NCBI GenBank assembly: GCA_945874855.1
Contig: CAMCIP010000120.1
Location: 1 to 6,975 of the forward strand
Direction of reading: 5' to 3'
Source: Brevundimonas vancanneytii
GTDB lineage: Bacteria > Pseudomonadota > Alphaproteobacteria > Caulobacterales > Caulobacteraceae
DNA length: 6,975 nt
In this document: piece by piece, positions 5,976 to 6,975 of the stretch
How the letters are laid out: each line of letters opens with the position of its first letter
Numbering within the stretch: position 1 is the first letter of the stretch
Program-made: the position numbers and the translations under genes
The notes under the pieces: model-generated
What the model was told of the DNA's origin: nothing
Database searches by the model: none
Seen by the model: the letters and a program-made list of their open reading frames with translations, nothing else

Positions 5976-6028
5976 GGTCCGGATCGGGGCCTTTGCGGCC
6001 GACCGATCCGAAAGCTCAGGCTCGGACC
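5976..6028 (-). other. Structured 3' untranslated segment after rpmA
   Basis: Between the rpmA stop and its terminator there is a second inverted repeat: 5980-5987 pairs with 6003-6010, then after a two-base bulge GGCC (5988-5991) pairs with GGCC (5997-6000). An alternative outer stem pairs GGTCCG (5976-5981) with CGGACC (6023-6028). No U-tract follows. It could protect the 3' end or assist termination; that role is inferred. Confidence 0.45.
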
Positions 6029-6031
6029 GGT

Positions 6032-6313
6032 CTATTCGGCGGCCAGCGCCGGGGTCTGGGCGGCCGGGGCCACCGACACGTAACAGCGACCGCCGCGCTT
6101 GGTGGTGAAGGTCACCGCACCGTCGGTCAGGGCGAATAGCGTGTGGTCGCGGCCCAGGCCGACGTTGGTCCCCGGGTGCCACTTGGTGCCGCGCTGGCGG
6201 ATGATGATGTTGCCCGGAACGACCTTTTCGCCGCCGAACTTCTTCACGCCGAGGCGCTTCGACTCGGAGTCGCGACCGTTGCGCGACGAACCGCCTGATT
6301 TCTTGTGAGCCAT
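6032..6313 (-). CDS. rpmA: 50S ribosomal protein bL27
   Basis: bL27 is a component of the large ribosomal subunit whose N-terminus reaches towards the peptidyl transferase centre and helps position the tRNA acceptor ends. The sequence begins MAHKKSGGSSRNGRDSESK, a hallmark of the family, and contains the conserved IIRQRGTKWHPGTNVGLGRD block (37-56) and the DGAVTFTTK strand (64-72). The N-terminus has the direct MAHKK form, with no cleavable extension as found in Firmicutes. Length is 93 residues; the last ~12 (APAAQTPALAAE) form a short Ala-rich tail beyond the usual end. The start is fixed by AGGAG (6321-6325 on the plus strand) 7 nt upstream and by the family N-terminus. It follows rplU with a 27-bp gap and shares its promoter. 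Confidence 0.98.
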   Translation of the reverse strand: MAHKKSGGSSRNGRDSESKRLGVKKFGGEKVVPGNIIIRQRGTKWHPGTNVGLGRDHTLFALTDGAVTFTTKRGGRCYVSVAPAAQTPALAAE

Positions 6314-6340
6314 GAGTTCGCTCCTGTTCTCGTATGAGTC

Positions 6341-6850
6341 TTACGCGTCGTCGGACGAGGCGGCGGTTTCAGTCTTGGCGGCGGCCTTCCTGGCCGGCGC
6401 CTTCTTCGCGGCGGGCTTCGGCGCGGCCGGAGCCGCGGCCTCGACCTCCTCAACGCGCGGGGCCAGGCCACGGGCGCGCAGGTTCATCTCGGCCTTGGTC
6501 ATCAGCGAGGTCTCGCCGTCCCAGCTGGCCTTCTCGCCGGCACCTTCGATGCCGGTGATGCGCAGCACGGTTTCCATCTGGCGATGGCCGCCGGTGCGGC
6601 GATAGCCCTGACGGCGGATCTTCTTGAAGATCTTGATCTTCTCGCCCTTGCGGGTCTCGACCAGCGTGGCCGCGACCGAGGCGCCGTCGATCAGCGGGGC
6701 GCCCAGGGTGACACCCTTGTCGCCGCCCAGCATCAGCACTTCGCCCAGGGTCACGTCGGACCCGGCGTCGCCGGCCAGCTTTTCCACCACGATGACATCG
6801 CCCGGTTGGACCCGGTACTGCTTGCCGCCGGTCTTGATCACCGCGTACAT
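6341..6850 (-). CDS. rplU: 50S ribosomal protein bL21 with Ala/Lys-rich C-terminal extension
   Basis: bL21 is an early-assembling 23S rRNA-binding protein of the large subunit. The core (1 to about 101) starts MYAVIKTGGKQYRV and includes the rRNA-binding signature KIFKKIRRQGYRRTGGHRQ (73-91). At 169 residues it is much longer than the roughly 103-residue bacterial norm. The extension has a mixed segment (about 102-136, with MTKAEMNLRARGLAPRVEEV) and then a low-complexity Ala/Pro/Lys tail (137-169) ending in an acidic SSDDA. Long L21 tails occur in several alphaproteobacteria, so this is probably lineage-specific rather than an error. The start at 6850 matches the family N-terminus and has GAGG (6859-6862 on the plus strand) 8 nt upstream. 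The frame stays open to 6946, but that stretch crosses the leader hairpin and promoter and is not coding. It is the first gene of the rplU-rpmA operon. Confidence 0.97.
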   Translation of the reverse strand: MYAVIKTGGKQYRVQPGDVIVVEKLAGDAGSDVTLGEVLMLGGDKGVTLGAPLIDGASVAATLVETRKGEKIKIFKKIRRQGYRRTGGHRQMETVLRITGIEGAGEKASWDGETSLMTKAEMNLRARGLAPRVEEVEAAAPAAPKPAAKKAPARKAAAKTETAASSDDA

Positions 6851-6882
6851 CTTGAAAGCCTCGGCTGAACGCAAAAGAGCAG

Positions 6883-6907
6883 CGCCCGCGAGGGAGACCC
6901 GCGGGCG
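6883..6907 (-). promoter_or_regulatory. rplU leader hairpin
   Basis: CGCCCGCG (6883-6890) and CGCGGGCG (6900-6907) form a perfect 8-bp stem with a 9-nt loop. In the rplU transcript it would lie close to the 5' end, about 32 nt before the start codon, and is followed by CTGCTCTTTTG. It could be an attenuator, an autoregulatory L21 site or a 5' stabiliser. The pairing is seen; the function is inferred. Confidence 0.55.
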
Positions 6908-6918
6908 AAGAGCGGCGA

Positions 6919-6946
6919 CATATACGGATGGGGCCTCTTGAGTCAA
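6919..6946 (-). promoter_or_regulatory. Promoter of the rplU-rpmA operon
   Basis: On the minus strand TTGACT (6941-6946) is followed after 16 bp by TATATG (6919-6924), a good housekeeping-type -35/-10 pair in an otherwise very GC-rich stretch. Transcription should start near 6911, giving a leader of about 60 nt that opens with the hairpin at 6883-6907. Confidence 0.65.
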
Positions 6947-6975
6947 CGTGAAACCCGCCGACCTTCGGCCCCCGC

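Noticed and set aside
6851..6946. 32-residue N-terminal extension of L21
   Set aside because: The stretch contains the promoter and leader hairpin, and every L21 begins at or near MYAVIKTGGKQY.
1..6975. tRNA genes, CRISPR arrays, insertion sequences, prophage or toxin-antitoxin genes
   Set aside because: I looked for these on both strands and saw no cloverleaf, spaced repeat array, transposase motif, terminal inverted repeat pair or toxin-antitoxin pair.

Overview
The window looks like a piece of chromosome from a high-GC alphaproteobacterium, most likely Caulobacterales (Caulobacter or Brevundimonas type). The evidence is a GST-like protein whose key residues match the Caulobacter division protein FzlA, a BA14K-type secreted protein, an L21 with an Ala/Lys-rich tail, and very GC-rich third codon positions on both strands. 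The genus is an inference. I see no insertion sequence, integrase, phage gene, CRISPR array or tRNA; this is mostly ordinary core chromosome.

Layout. Positions 1-244 (+) hold the 3' end of a membrane protein, possibly of the cation diffusion facilitator type. Next come fzlA (281-964, +) and queG (1124-2269, +), separated by a 159-bp non-coding gap with small repeats. queG runs tail-to-tail into an FKBP-type prolyl isomerase lipoprotein gene on the minus strand (2226-2747), and the two coding regions overlap by 44 bp. The FKBP gene overlaps the end of a minus-strand threonine ammonia-lyase gene by 20 bp, so those two probably form an operon. A 109-142 bp divergent region (its length depends on the ilvA start) separates ilvA from three plus-strand envelope genes: a small lipoprotein (4073-4594), a BA14K-like secreted protein (4615-5046) and a 61-residue single-span membrane protein (5139-5324). 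The last of these converges, with 4 bp between stop codons, on a minus-strand GNAT acetyltransferase (5329-5862). The right end is the minus-strand rplU-rpmA ribosomal operon (6850 down to 6032), with a recognisable promoter, a leader hairpin and an intrinsic terminator.

The genes do not make up one pathway. They cover division (FzlA), tRNA modification (QueG), amino acid metabolism (IlvA), envelope protein folding (FKBP), envelope structure (lipoprotein, BA14K, small membrane protein) and translation (L21, L27). I found no convincing new multi-gene system. The best leads are the three-gene envelope cluster at 4073-5324, the overlapping gene tails at 2226-2269, and the rplU leader hairpin.
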